Below, piece after piece: positions 8,529 through 17,468 of a stretch of DNA of 64,000 bases. The position numbers were made by a program, and so were the translations under genes. The DNA is from Pontibacter pamirensis. Lineage in GTDB: Bacteria; Bacteroidota; Bacteroidia; Cytophagales; Hymenobacteraceae. The stretch lies in NCBI RefSeq assembly GCF_010015475.1, contig NZ_SSNI01000002.1:1-64000 (forward strand). Direction: 5' to 3'. A model generated the notes under the pieces. It saw only the letters and a program-made list of their open reading frames with translations, was not told the origin of the DNA and made no database searches. Within the stretch, counting starts at the first letter, position 1. The number at the start of each line of letters is the position of its first letter.

Positions 8529-11084
8529 TTATTGCCCTACCAGGAATACAGCGTTTCCGAACATCAGCTTGCCGCCCTGCCAGAACCCACGGAACAAGGG
8601 GTTATCGGCAAGGTATATCACCTGACCGCGGCCCATGTCCTGCGTTCCCAGAATCAGCGCATCCTGCAGTTTCTCTTTGCTTTTAGATCCTACAAAACCT
8701 GTAGTATAGTTGTCTTTCTTCAGCACCCCTACATTCCAGCCGTTTTCCAGGAAGCTGAACGTATCGGCTGAACGGATGAGCCCGAAATAAGTATCGCCGT
8801 AGCCAAACGCCAGCGGGTGTGTTTTGTCTAAGTCTACCCTGAAAATACTGCCTTGTACCTCTCCTTCCAGCGCTTCACGTTCGCGGTTTGCGTAGGTATG
8901 CAGGTTTTTGTAAGGGTTTTCATCTTTTACCTTGCTCTTTTCCTCACTTTCAGCTTCCTGGCTTTTCTTTTTCAGGTTGAACCCTTTTTTGCCAGCTAAA
9001 AAGCCAGCAGCACTTTCCATGGCAATGAGTTTACCACCCGCATTCACCCAATCTCTCACATTCTCCAGCGTTTCCTCGTTCAGCACCTGGCTGTAACTGC
9101 CATTGGGAAGGATGAGCACGTCAAATTCATTAAGGGGTATGTTTCTGAAATAGGAGGTGTTCAGTACCGTAACCGGATAGCCGATCTGCTGCTCGAAATA
9201 GTGCCATACCTCACCAAAGCCATAAGGAGAAACTCCCTCACCTGAGAGTAAAGCCACCTTTGGCATTTTCAGGTAACGCACGCTACCGGAACCAAAATCC
9301 GCGCCACTGCTTACAAAACCAGTGCCTGTAGCACTCAGGTTCACATCGTACTGCTTCGCCAGCTCCCGTACCGTAGCATCCAGCTTATCGCCCATACGCT
9401 CGTTGCCGGTGCGGGTAATAATCAGTGTTCCTGGCTCGTACCGCTGTCCGTCCGTTTCGAAAGCTTTCTCTGCCTGTCGCACCTTTACGTCCTGTTTCAT
9501 CAGTTCTGTCAGGAACTTCAGGTCCTGCAGGTTGTTCCAGCGGGCCAGGTAGGCATAAGGGCGCTCGATAGTAATAGCCGCCGCCGAAGTTGCCGCCGTA
9601 TTAATGCTGCTCACATTCATTCTGTTTTTCAGGGCGTACGCCTGCACATTGTAAGCGTAAGGCAAAGACCAGGAGGTGATGTCATAGGTAAGGGAATCCT
9701 CCAGCCTGGCATTTGGCTCGAAAAGCACCTTAACCAGGGTCGATTTTGGCTGGTACATACTGATCACCACATCATTCGAACCGACAGACACTCTCTCTTC
9801 TTTGCCGGTGCTATAATTAAAGCCACGCACAGAGGTGCTCTTGCCAGCATAGCCGTACTGGATTCCCTGACGATCCATGTAATCCGTCAGTGATTTCAGG
9901 TTAGCAGCACTTCTGCCGTCTGCCTTTAGCACAAATGCTTTATAGTCGCCGGCAGGGTTGTTCAGGTTATTCTGATAGTATTTGCGGAACTCCTGCTTCA
10001 GTTGGTCGGCCTTCTCAGAGGAGGCCTGGATGGTGGCATGGCTGGCTGCAACATGATGGGCAATACGATCTACCAGCGTTAGGGTGTCGCCATCCTGCTT
10101 CTGGTAAGTTAAACCGGCACGGCCTGATCCACCCTGCTCGTAAGTCATACCAATGGCCCCATTGTAAGTCGGGTAGGTATCGCCGTAGCTGGGGTAAAAG
10201 AGGTCGAAGTTCTCGCGGGTAAAGTATAGCCAGTTGTTTTTATCGAAGTACTGTCGGTTGTAGTCACCGATGGTGTTCTGGAACTGGCGCTGCCATGGCG
10301 TAATGCTCTCGTGGAAAGGCTTTGCCGCCGGTGAGAAATAATAGGGAGACTCTGTCCCCATCTCATGGAAGTCGGCGTGTACCTGTGGCAGCCAGTTATT
10401 GTACTCCTTCAAGCGCTGCTTCGACTCAATCTGTGTTTGCCAAGCCCAGTCGCGGTTCAGGTCGAAATAATAGTGGTTTGGTCTGCCGCCCGGCCACGGC
10501 TCATAATGCTCCCAGGCATAGGGAGAGGCATTGCCTCCCTGGTTGGAGGCCTGCTTATACCACTGCACATAACGCTCACGGCCATCCGGGTTCACCATCG
10601 GGTCTAATATGATAACTGTGTTCTGCAGCCACTGCTTTGTCTGTGCATTGGCAGGGTCCAACAGATCGTAGAGCACCTGCATCACTGCCTCGGAGCTCAC
10701 CGATTCGTTCCCGTGAATATTGTAACTTAGCCACACGATGGCAGGCTGGTTTCCCTGCACTTGCCCGCTCTGCAATCCTGCCTGGCGCAGGTTGTTTTCT
10801 TGGATCTGCTCCAGGCGCGGCAGGTTTTCATCGGAGGCAACATAGGCTAGCATCAGCGGACGTCCTTCGTAGGTCTGCCCATACTGCTGCACTTTCATGC
10901 GGTTTGGAGCCTGTGCTGCGAGGTAGTTCACATAATCTAAAATGCGGTTCTGCGTTGTAAATTGCTTGCCTAGCTGGTAGCCTAAAAATTGCTCGGGAGA
11001 CTGCAGGCGCTCCTGTGCCACAGCCACCTGCATACAAAGCAGCACCAGCAACAAAGCGATGTTTCGCTTTAGCGTATTCATCAT
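8529..11084 (-). CDS. Secreted M14-family zinc carboxypeptidase, long form
   Basis: An 851-residue exported protein with a signal peptide (residues 1-24, ending AVAQ). The M14 catalytic domain occupies roughly residues 40-370: the HxxE zinc motif is in NIHGNESVSSE (about 123), the third ligand in HADFHEMG (about 235), and the catalytic Glu in MTYEQGGSG (about 315). The remaining 450 residues include a lysine/glutamate-rich stretch near 700 and a glutamine-amidotransferase-like fold pattern (VLILPNGSYSQ, KLIAMESAAG), seen in Bacteroidota M14 proteins of this size. It should trim peptides in the periplasm or outside. Start: tandem ATGs at 11084/11081. It is divergent from the DUF2459 gene. Confidence 0.92.
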   Translation of the reverse strand: MMNTLKRNIALLLVLLCMQVAVAQERLQSPEQFLGYQLGKQFTTQNRILDYVNYLAAQAPNRMKVQQYGQTYEGRPLMLAYVASDENLPRLEQIQENNLRQAGLQSGQVQGNQPAIVWLSYNIHGNESVSSEAVMQVLYDLLDPANAQTKQWLQNTVIILDPMVNPDGRERYVQWYKQASNQGGNASPYAWEHYEPWPGGRPNHYYFDLNRDWAWQTQIESKQRLKEYNNWLPQVHADFHEMGTESPYYFSPAAKPFHESITPWQRQFQNTIGDYNRQYFDKNNWLYFTRENFDLFYPSYGDTYPTYNGAIGMTYEQGGSGRAGLTYQKQDGDTLTLVDRIAHHVAASHATIQASSEKADQLKQEFRKYYQNNLNNPAGDYKAFVLKADGRSAANLKSLTDYMDRQGIQYGYAGKSTSVRGFNYSTGKEERVSVGSNDVVISMYQPKSTLVKVLFEPNARLEDSLTYDITSWSLPYAYNVQAYALKNRMNVSSINTAATSAAAITIERPYAYLARWNNLQDLKFLTELMKQDVKVRQAEKAFETDGQRYEPGTLIITRTGNERMGDKLDATVRELAKQYDVNLSATGTGFVSSGADFGSGSVRYLKMPKVALLSGEGVSPYGFGEVWHYFEQQIGYPVTVLNTSYFRNIPLNEFDVLILPNGSYSQVLNEETLENVRDWVNAGGKLIAMESAAGFLAGKKGFNLKKKSQEAESEEKSKVKDENPYKNLHTYANREREALEGEVQGSIFRVDLDKTHPLAFGYGDTYFGLIRSADTFSFLENGWNVGVLKKDNYTTGFVGSKSKEKLQDALILGTQDMGRGQVIYLADNPLFRGFWQGGKLMFGNAVFLVGQ

Positions 11085-11140
11085 GTTGTGTAAAGTATAA
11101 GAGTTTTTAAGGGCCCGTTAAAATTTGCTATCAAAGGTGA

Positions 11141-11148
11141 CAAAAATA
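11141..11148 (-). promoter_or_regulatory. Candidate Bacteroidota -7 box for the M14 gene
   Basis: The minus strand reads TATTTTTG, matching the Bacteroidota consensus TAnnTTTG, 57 bases upstream of the M14 start. A clear -33 TTG at the right distance is not seen, so this is a weak call. Confidence 0.35.
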
Positions 11149-11292
11149 AAGCCTAAACAGGCGTTTGGTTGAAATGAAGTACAATTTCCGCAAAAATGCT
11201 GAGTATGGCAAATAAGCACGCTTCTGTACCGCTACAGGCTGTGCTGTTTTATTCCAGGTAAATTTTCAGCGCTGCCTGCCGTATGGTATGGT

Positions 11293-11985
11293 ATGAAGCG
11301 TGTAATCATCAGAATTTTGTCTTTTGTGCTGTGGTTCATAGGTACAGTTGCTGGCCTGGTTGTGCTTTTTGTATTTTCCGCCTTTGTGCTGAGCAGTATA
11401 CCCGTGAACAGCAGTGCTGCCCAGGTCCCACCTGCCGCCCCTGTAGAGATTTATGTCACCTCCAACGGAGTGCACACTGATATTGTGGTACCCGTTGCAA
11501 CTCCCACCATTGACTGGCGAAACAAGATTCCGCTGCACCACTTTGAGAACGCTGACAGCAGCTATCAGTATCTGGCCTTTGGCTGGGGCGACCGCCGTTT
11601 TTACATGGAAACACCTGAATGGGATGACCTGACACCAGGTGTGGCTCTACGTGCTACGCTTTGGCCTACCCCATCGGCCATGCATGTGAAGTATATTGTG
11701 TCCCGGTTAACGCCCACTAAACGGCAGCAGCCGGTACTGTTGTCTGCAGCGCATTACCGCCAGCTGGTTGACTATATAGATGCCTCCTTTCAGCAAGAGA
11801 GCGGGCAGTACATTCACATCACAGACTCAGGCTACACGGGCCAGGACACTTTTTATGAAGCACACGGTAAATTTTATATCCTCAAAAACTGTAACAATTG
11901 GGTAAACCAGGGGCTGAAAGCAGCGGGTGTAGAAGCAGCTTTGTGGGCACCACTGCCATTTGCGGTGATGCGGCATTTGCGCTAA
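11293..11985 (+). CDS. DUF2459/TIGR02117-type membrane-anchored protein
   Basis: A 230-residue protein with an N-terminal membrane anchor (about residues 10-35). The body has the family marks VTSNGVHTDIVVP (conserved His near 60), AFGWGDRRFYMETP, and a C-terminal NCNNWVNQGLKAAG with the conserved Cys. The Cys/His pattern suggests a papain-like (NlpC/DUF830-like) fold acting outside the inner membrane on amide or ester bonds, but no activity is established for the family as far as I know. It is divergent from the M14 gene with a 208-base shared upstream region, and ends in a strong bidirectional hairpin. A GTATG triplet repeat just precedes the start. Confidence 0.8.
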   Translation: MKRVIIRILSFVLWFIGTVAGLVVLFVFSAFVLSSIPVNSSAAQVPPAAPVEIYVTSNGVHTDIVVPVATPTIDWRNKIPLHHFENADSSYQYLAFGWGDRRFYMETPEWDDLTPGVALRATLWPTPSAMHVKYIVSRLTPTKRQQPVLLSAAHYRQLVDYIDASFQQESGQYIHITDSGYTGQDTFYEAHGKFYILKNCNNWVNQGLKAAGVEAALWAPLPFAVMRHLR

Positions 11986-11991
11986 AACAGA

Positions 11992-12017
11992 AGCGCCCCG
12001 GCATTTGCCGGGGCGCT
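11992..12017. terminator. Bidirectional hairpin terminator
   Basis: An 11-pair GC-rich perfect stem (AGCGCCCCGGC and complement) with an ATTT loop, 7 bases after the DUF2459 stop and facing the nitroreductase gene, so it can end both convergent messages. Confidence 0.85.
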
Positions 12018-12052
12018 CTTACACAATCACAAAACACTACACTTTAATATCT

Positions 12053-12634
12053 TTAATACTGCTTCCATTCTCCTTTAAAAATAATTTCATTCAGGGGCTT
12101 ACGCTTGCGGGGTGCCACCTCACGTGCTTTCAGGTTTTCAGGAAGGGTTTCCGGATCACCTGCATAGCCGACAGCACCCATTGACACAGGCTCAAAGCCT
12201 TCGGGAATACCCAGCACCTCCCGTGCTTTATCTGCTTTAAAACCTCCCATCAGGTGCACGTGCAGTCCTAAATCAGTGGCTTGCAACAGCAGGTTACCAG
12301 TGGCCAGCCCCAGGTCATGCAGCGCAACACCATTGGGGTTACCATTATGATCGTAGTTCTTCTTAGCCACGCTGATGAACAAGGCAGATGCATTTTTTGC
12401 CCAGCTATTACCCTCTACCAGGCAACTGAACAGGCGATTAAAGTTCTCTTTGTCTTCTTTGACGGCGTAAATAAATCGCCACGGCTGCTCGTTCATAGCA
12501 GATGGTGCCCAACGTGCTGCCTCAAAAAGAGCCTTTAACTGCTCTTCGTCTACTGATTTATTTTCGAAAGCGCGGGGGCTCCAACGCTCCTCAATCAGGT
12601 TATGTATTGCAATTTTTTTCTCTGTTGATATCAT
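12053..12634 (-). CDS. Nitroreductase-family FMN oxidoreductase
   Basis: A 193-residue single-domain protein. Features of the family: RWSPRAFENKSV near residues 17-28 (FMN phosphate contact), WAPSAMNEQPWRF (residues 41-53), a central GVALHDLGLATGNLLLQA helix, and GAVGYAGDPETLP in the C-terminal part. It should bind FMN and reduce nitroaromatic, quinone or enone substrates with NAD(P)H in the cytoplasm as a dimer. The natural substrate is unknown. It is a single gene, with 418 bases of mostly A/T-rich spacer upstream in which I see no convincing gene; a 66-codon minus ORF there lacks any familiar pattern. Confidence 0.9.
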   Translation of the reverse strand: MISTEKKIAIHNLIEERWSPRAFENKSVDEEQLKALFEAARWAPSAMNEQPWRFIYAVKEDKENFNRLFSCLVEGNSWAKNASALFISVAKKNYDHNGNPNGVALHDLGLATGNLLLQATDLGLHVHLMGGFKADKAREVLGIPEGFEPVSMGAVGYAGDPETLPENLKAREVAPRKRKPLNEIIFKGEWKQY

Positions 12635-13005
12635 AGTTTTATCTCTTGAATTTCATGTAAAGAAAAGCGCAAAATACTGAAGCCTCTTTTCCTTTATACG
12701 GTATATAAATACGAATTATATGTATATACATTTAATGTACAAACACAACACCGCTGCTCTAATATTTGTTCCGCATTTATTACCTCAGGAAGAGGAATAT
12801 CGAAAAGCGGTGGTAAAGCAGGAGAAGCAGCTATGATTGCCAAATTAGCTATACTTCTCCGGGTTTGGTATTGCAATAAAACACGACCTCCCAAAGAACC
12901 AATTCATAAGCAAGTGATGAAAGGAAACAAAGGCTTAACAGGCACAGAAATGAGCACGTTATGCTACAGCAGCGGGTGTACAGTTTAAGGATATATAAGG
13001 CAAAA

Positions 13006-13040
13006 GGGACAGCTACTGTAACAGAATCAGTAACTGCCCC
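13006..13040 (-). terminator. Imperfect hairpin after the HD-domain gene
   Basis: GGGACAGCTACTG pairs with CAGTAACTGCCCC with two internal mismatches (about 11 pairs, 9-base loop). It is 12 bases downstream of the HD-domain gene stop at 13053 on the minus strand. Confidence 0.5.
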
Positions 13041-13052
13041 TGCTCATTAATT

Positions 13053-13613
13053 TTATGTGCTGCTAGCCTGGAGCTGCAGCGCGAGTTCCTCCTGGTGCTG
13101 CTGTAGCACCTGAATGATAAATCCGATATGCTCGGCTAGGTCTACCCTGAATAATTCTGCTCCTTTGCGTACTTCCTCCCGGTCTACGGAGGCCGCAAAG
13201 CTTTTCTGCTTCAGCTTCTTTATAACCGATTTCACCTCCAGCCCCTGCAGGCGGTCAGGCCTTACCTGCGCACAGGCCACAACAAAACCCGTAATCTCGT
13301 CGCAGGCAATTAGAGCTTTATCAAGTAAATTATCATAGCTTACGCCCCAGTGGGTATAATGTGCTGAGATAGCGTGTGCTACTTCTTCCTCCCCACGCTC
13401 CCGCAGCAGGTTTACAATTACATTGGGGTGTTGATCCGGATAAGCTTCATAATCAGCATCATGAAGCAGGCCGGCAATTGCCCACTTGTTTTCATCCTCT
13501 CCTAACTTAGTCGCGTAAGCCTGCATAACCAGTTCCACTGTGCGGGCGTGGCGCAGGAGGCTTTCGCTCTTAGTCATGCTGTTCAGTACTTCTACGGCTT
13601 CTTCGTGTGTCAT
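13053..13613 (-). CDS. HD-domain phosphohydrolase-like protein
   Basis: A 186-residue cytoplasmic protein. The HD signature is complete: RHARTVE (His 22), LLHDADYEAYP (His-Asp 51-52), then HAISAHYTHWG (residues 80-90) and a downstream ACDEITGF with the distal Asp near 104. Members hydrolyse nucleotides or phosphomonoesters with a divalent metal; this small type resembles the 'HDIG-containing, tRNA-nucleotidyltransferase-associated' single-domain proteins. The substrate is unknown. It lies 53 bases downstream of the ion channel gene on the same strand and may be co-transcribed with it, although a TAATTTTG -7-like box at 13641-13648 could give it its own start. Confidence 0.85.
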   Translation of the reverse strand: MTHEEAVEVLNSMTKSESLLRHARTVELVMQAYATKLGEDENKWAIAGLLHDADYEAYPDQHPNVIVNLLRERGEEEVAHAISAHYTHWGVSYDNLLDKALIACDEITGFVVACAQVRPDRLQGLEVKSVIKKLKQKSFAASVDREEVRKGAELFRVDLAEHIGFIIQVLQQHQEELALQLQASST

Positions 13614-13666
13614 GAGCAGAATTATTCAGTCTGTAAAAACCAAAATTAAGCAATCTTCTAAAGCCG

Positions 13667-14509
13667 TCATACTTCTGGTGGGGTGTTGTTCTGATTCGGT
13701 GTTCCTCCATTTTGATGCAGCATGGTCTGCAACTCCTCCCGGAGCAGCCTTATCTCCTGCTGCAGCGCCTTTACCTGCTTTGCTCCCACTACTTCTGCAT
13801 CGTCGCTGCCAGCATCCCGGTCTATAAAGAAAGTGGCTAAGGTAGCCGTAAAATAGCCGAATACGGCAAAGCCATACATGGCCAGTAGCAGGCAGAGCAC
13901 GCGCCCTTCCGGTGTTACGGGGAAGTAATCGCTGCCAATGGAAGTAAGCAGCATCACCGTCCACCAAACGGCTTCTCCATAAGATTTCAGTCCATACTCA
14001 TTCTCAAAGGCATACATCCCCGCCGCTCCCACAGTAATTACGACAAGGGTTAACGTTGCTACATAGCCAAAGGCGCGGCGTTTCATGGCTTTGCCCAGGC
14101 TGCGCATGCCCCTGTTGATGGAGCCCACTACTTTCACCAATCGCAGCCCTCTGGTAGCCCTTACGGTGCTGATGAGCCTGAAAGCCCTTGTAATGCGGAA
14201 CAGGCGCAGGGCGGGCACAGCCAGTGAAATGGTAGTTAACACATTATGGCGCAGAAACAGCAGCTTGTGGGGCGCCAATACGAATTTGAGGATAAAATCG
14301 AGGATAAACAATATCCAGATAACGGTGCTGATAAGCTGCAGCACGGGGCTTAAGCCCCAGATAAACTCTACTACCAACAGCACCAGCCAGATAAAGCCAA
14401 GTACTACCATGGGCAGTTCCAGTGCATCCTGCAGCCTGTTCAGCAGCTCATTACGCTCCTTCTCCAGTTCCTGCTTTACAGTACCTTTCTGCGGATGTTC
14501 TTTCGCCAT
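13667..14509 (-). CDS. Voltage-gated-type ion channel with non-canonical filter
   Basis: A 280-residue six-helix channel of the voltage-gated cation superfamily. Helices S1-S3 lie within about residues 30-95. S4 is arginine-rich (LFRITRAFRLISTVRATRGLRLVKVV, split here only for description: Arg at 102, 105, 108, 111, 117, 120, 123). The pore region has AVWWTVMLLTSIGSDYFP at about 180-197. Known K+ channels have TVGYGD at this place; here it reads TSIGSD, one residue shorter than TTVGYGD and lacking the GYG triplet. A C-terminal coiled coil (about 240-265, EIRLLREELQTML) probably drives tetramerisation. Ion selectivity is therefore open: K+, Na+ or non-selective are all possible. Confidence 0.85.
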   Translation of the reverse strand: MAKEHPQKGTVKQELEKERNELLNRLQDALELPMVVLGFIWLVLLVVEFIWGLSPVLQLISTVIWILFILDFILKFVLAPHKLLFLRHNVLTTISLAVPALRLFRITRAFRLISTVRATRGLRLVKVVGSINRGMRSLGKAMKRRAFGYVATLTLVVITVGAAGMYAFENEYGLKSYGEAVWWTVMLLTSIGSDYFPVTPEGRVLCLLLAMYGFAVFGYFTATLATFFIDRDAGSDDAEVVGAKQVKALQQEIRLLREELQTMLHQNGGTPNQNNTPPEV

Positions 14510-14610
14510 ACGTTCACGTTACATCAGAAGCATCTCTTGCTTTGGAAGCAACGGAGACTGCATAAGGTACGGTGCAGGCAACAGTTCGTTCAGGTATATA
14601 ATATTGGTAT

Positions 14611-15138
14611 TTAATTGAGCTTAGCTATTTCAACATCTTTCCAGAAGCCCATTACTTTATCGTGCTCCCCCACCAGTATATCGATTTGCTTGCGGATCCG
14701 GCGGTTCATTACATCACGCACTATATACAGGCCATCCAGTTCGTCGGAAACTCCTGTTATCTGAAGAGAATCGCCGTAGCTGATGTCTCCGCCCCAACGG
14801 CTGTGCAGATCCCGGGATACGGCTATCCAACGATGCTTCTTAGGGTTGTTTTTGTTAATGCGGGACCCATCTGCAGTAATAAATGGAGTAGAGTCAGTTT
14901 GGCCCGGCACAGGATGATAAACAGAGGCGGAAACAGTGAAGGTTTCAAGCGGTGGCTCCTCGGGTTCCGGCGTTTTGATTTCTGTGACTGTGCGTTCAGG
15001 TGCTTTTAGATGCCAAGTGAGCTTTTGCTCATTTTCTTCGATTTTCGGTGCAGAGGATGCTTCGTTAAAGAAGGAAAATTCTTCAGCCACAGCCAACACA
15101 ATAGAGAATAAGGCGGCGAGTAATTTTGTTCTAAACAT
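14611..15138 (-). CDS. 3D-domain (double-psi beta-barrel) exported protein
   Basis: A 175-residue protein with a hydrophobic N-terminus (about residues 4-18) that is a signal peptide or anchor. A Glu/Pro-rich linker follows (TPEPEEPPLE), then a domain with VSASVYHP, TADGSRI, HRWIAVSRDL, YGDSLQI, GLYIVRDVMNRRIRKQIDILV. That pattern (start of strand with T/SxY, 'ADG', 'AVS', 'yGd', 'D..n.r.k..iDi') matches the 3D domain of RlpA/MltA-like barrels. Such domains bind or cleave peptidoglycan; the two or three Asp residues that name the domain are present here (in ADG, RDV, IDI). Placement is periplasmic. Single gene. Confidence 0.75.
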   Translation of the reverse strand: MFRTKLLAALFSIVLAVAEEFSFFNEASSAPKIEENEQKLTWHLKAPERTVTEIKTPEPEEPPLETFTVSASVYHPVPGQTDSTPFITADGSRINKNNPKKHRWIAVSRDLHSRWGGDISYGDSLQITGVSDELDGLYIVRDVMNRRIRKQIDILVGEHDKVMGFWKDVEIAKLN

Positions 15139-15546
15139 ATTTATCCTTTTCGTGGAACATTGTTTTTTATAACAACAACCCGGTTTAACGACAGGAAAAA
15201 AGAATGGTTATATTTTGCCGCGACAGATGCTTCAGAATGGCTTTTTACGCATTTTAACCCTACATTATTATTTTAATAATATTTTATATAAACCTTACAA
15301 TAGAATAACCATATATAGAAGCCCCTGCTTCAGATTTTTCATGAAAAGAAGTGGATGCAGTTGGAGGGGTTTGGGTATAAAAAATAACTGTAATTATAAC
15401 TTTATCTGTGGAACACATACAAGCTCTTATCACCTTTACCAAAAGAGATGATAGGCACAACCTGACGAACAATAAAGGCAGAAGAAAAAATAATGAAAGA
15501 AGAGGTGTGGTTCAAGCGTAATTATTTACAGGCCTGAACGCCCGTC
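15139..15546. other. A/T-rich spacer without a supported gene
   Basis: About 408 bases, markedly A/T-rich compared with the flanks. A 78-codon plus-strand ORF (15215-15451) has no family pattern and unusual amino-acid content. I see no RNA gene or strong hairpin. Confidence 0.5.
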
Positions 15547-16389
15547 TTACTTCTTCTTGATGTACTTGTCATAAACAACGTACCCAATAAAAGCCGTGAG
15601 ACTGACAACAGAGACCCATATTAAACCGGTCTTTAATCGCTCATTGTTCTCCCCAAGCCAGGCAAGCAGGATAGTGAGGGGCACAATGCCTGCCAGTGTG
15701 GCCACCATAAATTTGATATACCCCATTCGGGCCAGGCCAGCCACAAAACTCACCGCATCATTCGACAGGAAAGGCGAGATTCGGGCTATTACAACCGCCC
15801 ATACCCCGTAGTTATCGACAAAATTAGTTACTTTCTTTTCTGTTTTCCGGCCAATCAGTTTGCTCACGCCAACCTCTCCCAGACCATGCCCAATCCAGTA
15901 ACCGATGGTAGAGGCTACCACCACCGCCGCAATGGCAATAATGGATCCCCAAAAGGCCCCGTAAGCGATAATGGCTACCAGCATGAGGGCCACCGCATTA
16001 ATAACCAGCAGGAACATCTGGGCAACCATGGCTAAAATGATAAAGAAGGGCCCCCAGAATCCAAACTGGCTTACCCATTCTGAAATGCGCTGCTCATCAC
16101 CGCTTGTCAGCACATCCCAGCCATTGTTTACCTCCTGCTGGAAGCCCGGGAAAATAAAATAAGAAGCTATCAAAGCCGCAATGATGATACCTGTAACAAC
16201 CAGCGGCCACTTGCTCTGCTTAAACTCATCTTCATCTTTTGGCTTGCCCTCACCTTTATGCTTGTCCTCCTCCACCTTTGCAGGCTCCTTCTCCGGTTGC
16301 GGATGATTATAGTCTCCCCGTCTGTGTCCGGTAGTATGCTCAGACGCTTCCTTTTTATGTCTTTTCTGGAATTTTTCCTCTTCAGCCAT
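15547..16389 (-). CDS. TVP38/TMEM64 (VTT-domain) membrane protein
   Basis: A 280-residue protein from the ATG at 16389 (MAEEEKF). An upstream in-frame Met at 16461 would overlap the rhomboid gene and add an unlikely tail, so the inner start is chosen; it leaves a 16-base gap to the rhomboid stop. The first 60 residues are unusually hydrophilic and rich in Lys, Glu, His and Pro. Then comes one helix (about 65-85) and the VTT/SNARE-associated core: FGFWGPFFIILAM, AFWGSIIAIAAVVVAS, GYWIGHGLG, ARISPFLSNDAVSFVAGLARMGY. Family members include DedA-like proteins linked to lipid scrambling or undecaprenyl-phosphate recycling. Co-transcription with the rhomboid gene is likely. Confidence 0.88.
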   Translation of the reverse strand: MAEEEKFQKRHKKEASEHTTGHRRGDYNHPQPEKEPAKVEEDKHKGEGKPKDEDEFKQSKWPLVVTGIIIAALIASYFIFPGFQQEVNNGWDVLTSGDEQRISEWVSQFGFWGPFFIILAMVAQMFLLVINAVALMLVAIIAYGAFWGSIIAIAAVVVASTIGYWIGHGLGEVGVSKLIGRKTEKKVTNFVDNYGVWAVVIARISPFLSNDAVSFVAGLARMGYIKFMVATLAGIVPLTILLAWLGENNERLKTGLIWVSVVSLTAFIGYVVYDKYIKKK

Positions 16390-16405
16390 TCTTCTTGTTG
16401 ATCCC

Positions 16406-17215
16406 TTATTTCCATCTCTTAGACGAAACTGAGGTGCGCTTGGTTGGCATTTTTGCTGCACCCGTGGCAGCGTTCAGGGTGTAGGTATAGGTGTTTGTTT
16501 CCTTCTTTTGCTCCCGGACTGCATAATGTACCCCAAAATAGTGGTAATTAGCCCCCATCGTGTTGCTCATGTGCCGCTGAACAACTCCAGGCTCTATAGG
16601 CTTCTGTTCTGCCGGCTGCTTATTGCCTTCCGGATACACAATGGCCGCTGCCAGGCCGGCGATCAATCCGGCAATGTGCCCCTCCCACGACACATGCTCC
16701 TCGTTCGGGAAAAGTCCGTAAAACAGGCCGCTATACAAGAAGAGCACTGCCAGCGAAACCGCCATGGAGCTGCGGTTCTGCTGCAGGAAACCTTTAAACA
16801 GCAGGAAACCCGCCAACCCGTATACTACCCCACTCGCTCCTATATGATACGCCTGGCGACCAATGAACCATGTCAGGATACCGCTCAGGACATATATCAA
16901 GAGTATAACACGGGGAGCCGTGCGGCGGTGCAGGAAGAGGATGAATCCCGACAACAGCACAAGCGGAAATGAGTTGGAGAGCAGGTGCAGCAGGCCACTA
17001 TGAATGAGGGGGCCTGTTACCACACCAATCAACCCGAAGAAATTACGCGGCAGTACTCCGAGCCAACTTATGCTGGCACCTGTCAGGTAACTTAGCAGAC
17101 TTATGAGCACCAGAAGCGCCACAAACAGAATACCAGGCAAAAAGCTGTAGCCGAAATGCACCTCCTGATCCTGCAAATCATTAAAAGTATCTCTTTCAGA
17201 TAGAAGTGTTGGCAT
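16406..17215 (-). CDS. Rhomboid-family intramembrane serine protease
   Basis: A 269-residue polytopic protein. The catalytic Ser is in GASGVVYG (about residue 128) and the His in SWEGHIAGLIAG (about 180). The oxyanion-side motif HSGLLHLLSNSF (about 72-83) is intact. This is a complete six-helix rhomboid core, expected to cleave membrane proteins in or near the bilayer. A hydrophilic C-terminal tail of about 70 residues follows, rich in Thr, Lys and Tyr, of unknown role. The start is taken as ATG at 17215; a TTG two codons earlier (17221) is possible. Its gene precedes the TVP38 gene by 16 bases, suggesting an operon. Confidence 0.92.
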   Translation of the reverse strand: MPTLLSERDTFNDLQDQEVHFGYSFLPGILFVALLVLISLLSYLTGASISWLGVLPRNFFGLIGVVTGPLIHSGLLHLLSNSFPLVLLSGFILFLHRRTAPRVILLIYVLSGILTWFIGRQAYHIGASGVVYGLAGFLLFKGFLQQNRSSMAVSLAVLFLYSGLFYGLFPNEEHVSWEGHIAGLIAGLAAAIVYPEGNKQPAEQKPIEPGVVQRHMSNTMGANYHYFGVHYAVREQKKETNTYTYTLNAATGAAKMPTKRTSVSSKRWK

Positions 17216-17468
17216 AGACAATTAATGAAGGAGTGTAAAATCTCCGGTATTTTTGTGAAAGATAAAGTTAATGAACAAAAAGCAGTACAATTCACTTTAC
17301 CTACTACTGTAATTTAACGTACTGTATTGGCTTAGTTGTACGCTTAAAACGGGCGGTGTTGTTCATCGCACCTGCTTTAGCTTAAAGCGCAGTAACAATG
17401 CAATACATTGTAAAAGATTGTAGTAACAGGTGGAGTTAAATAAGAGCAACTGGCGTTAAAGAGTAAAG

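Noticed and set aside
12694..12894. 66-codon minus-strand ORF in the spacer
   Set aside because: Low-quality composition, no start context or family; treated as chance.
15215..15451. 78-codon plus ORF in an A/T-rich spacer
   Set aside because: Cys/Asn/Tyr-rich peptide without any pattern, typical of chance ORFs in A/T-rich DNA.
17219..17221. TTG start for the rhomboid gene
   Set aside because: An ATG two codons inside gives nearly the same protein and is the more common start; kept only as an alternative.
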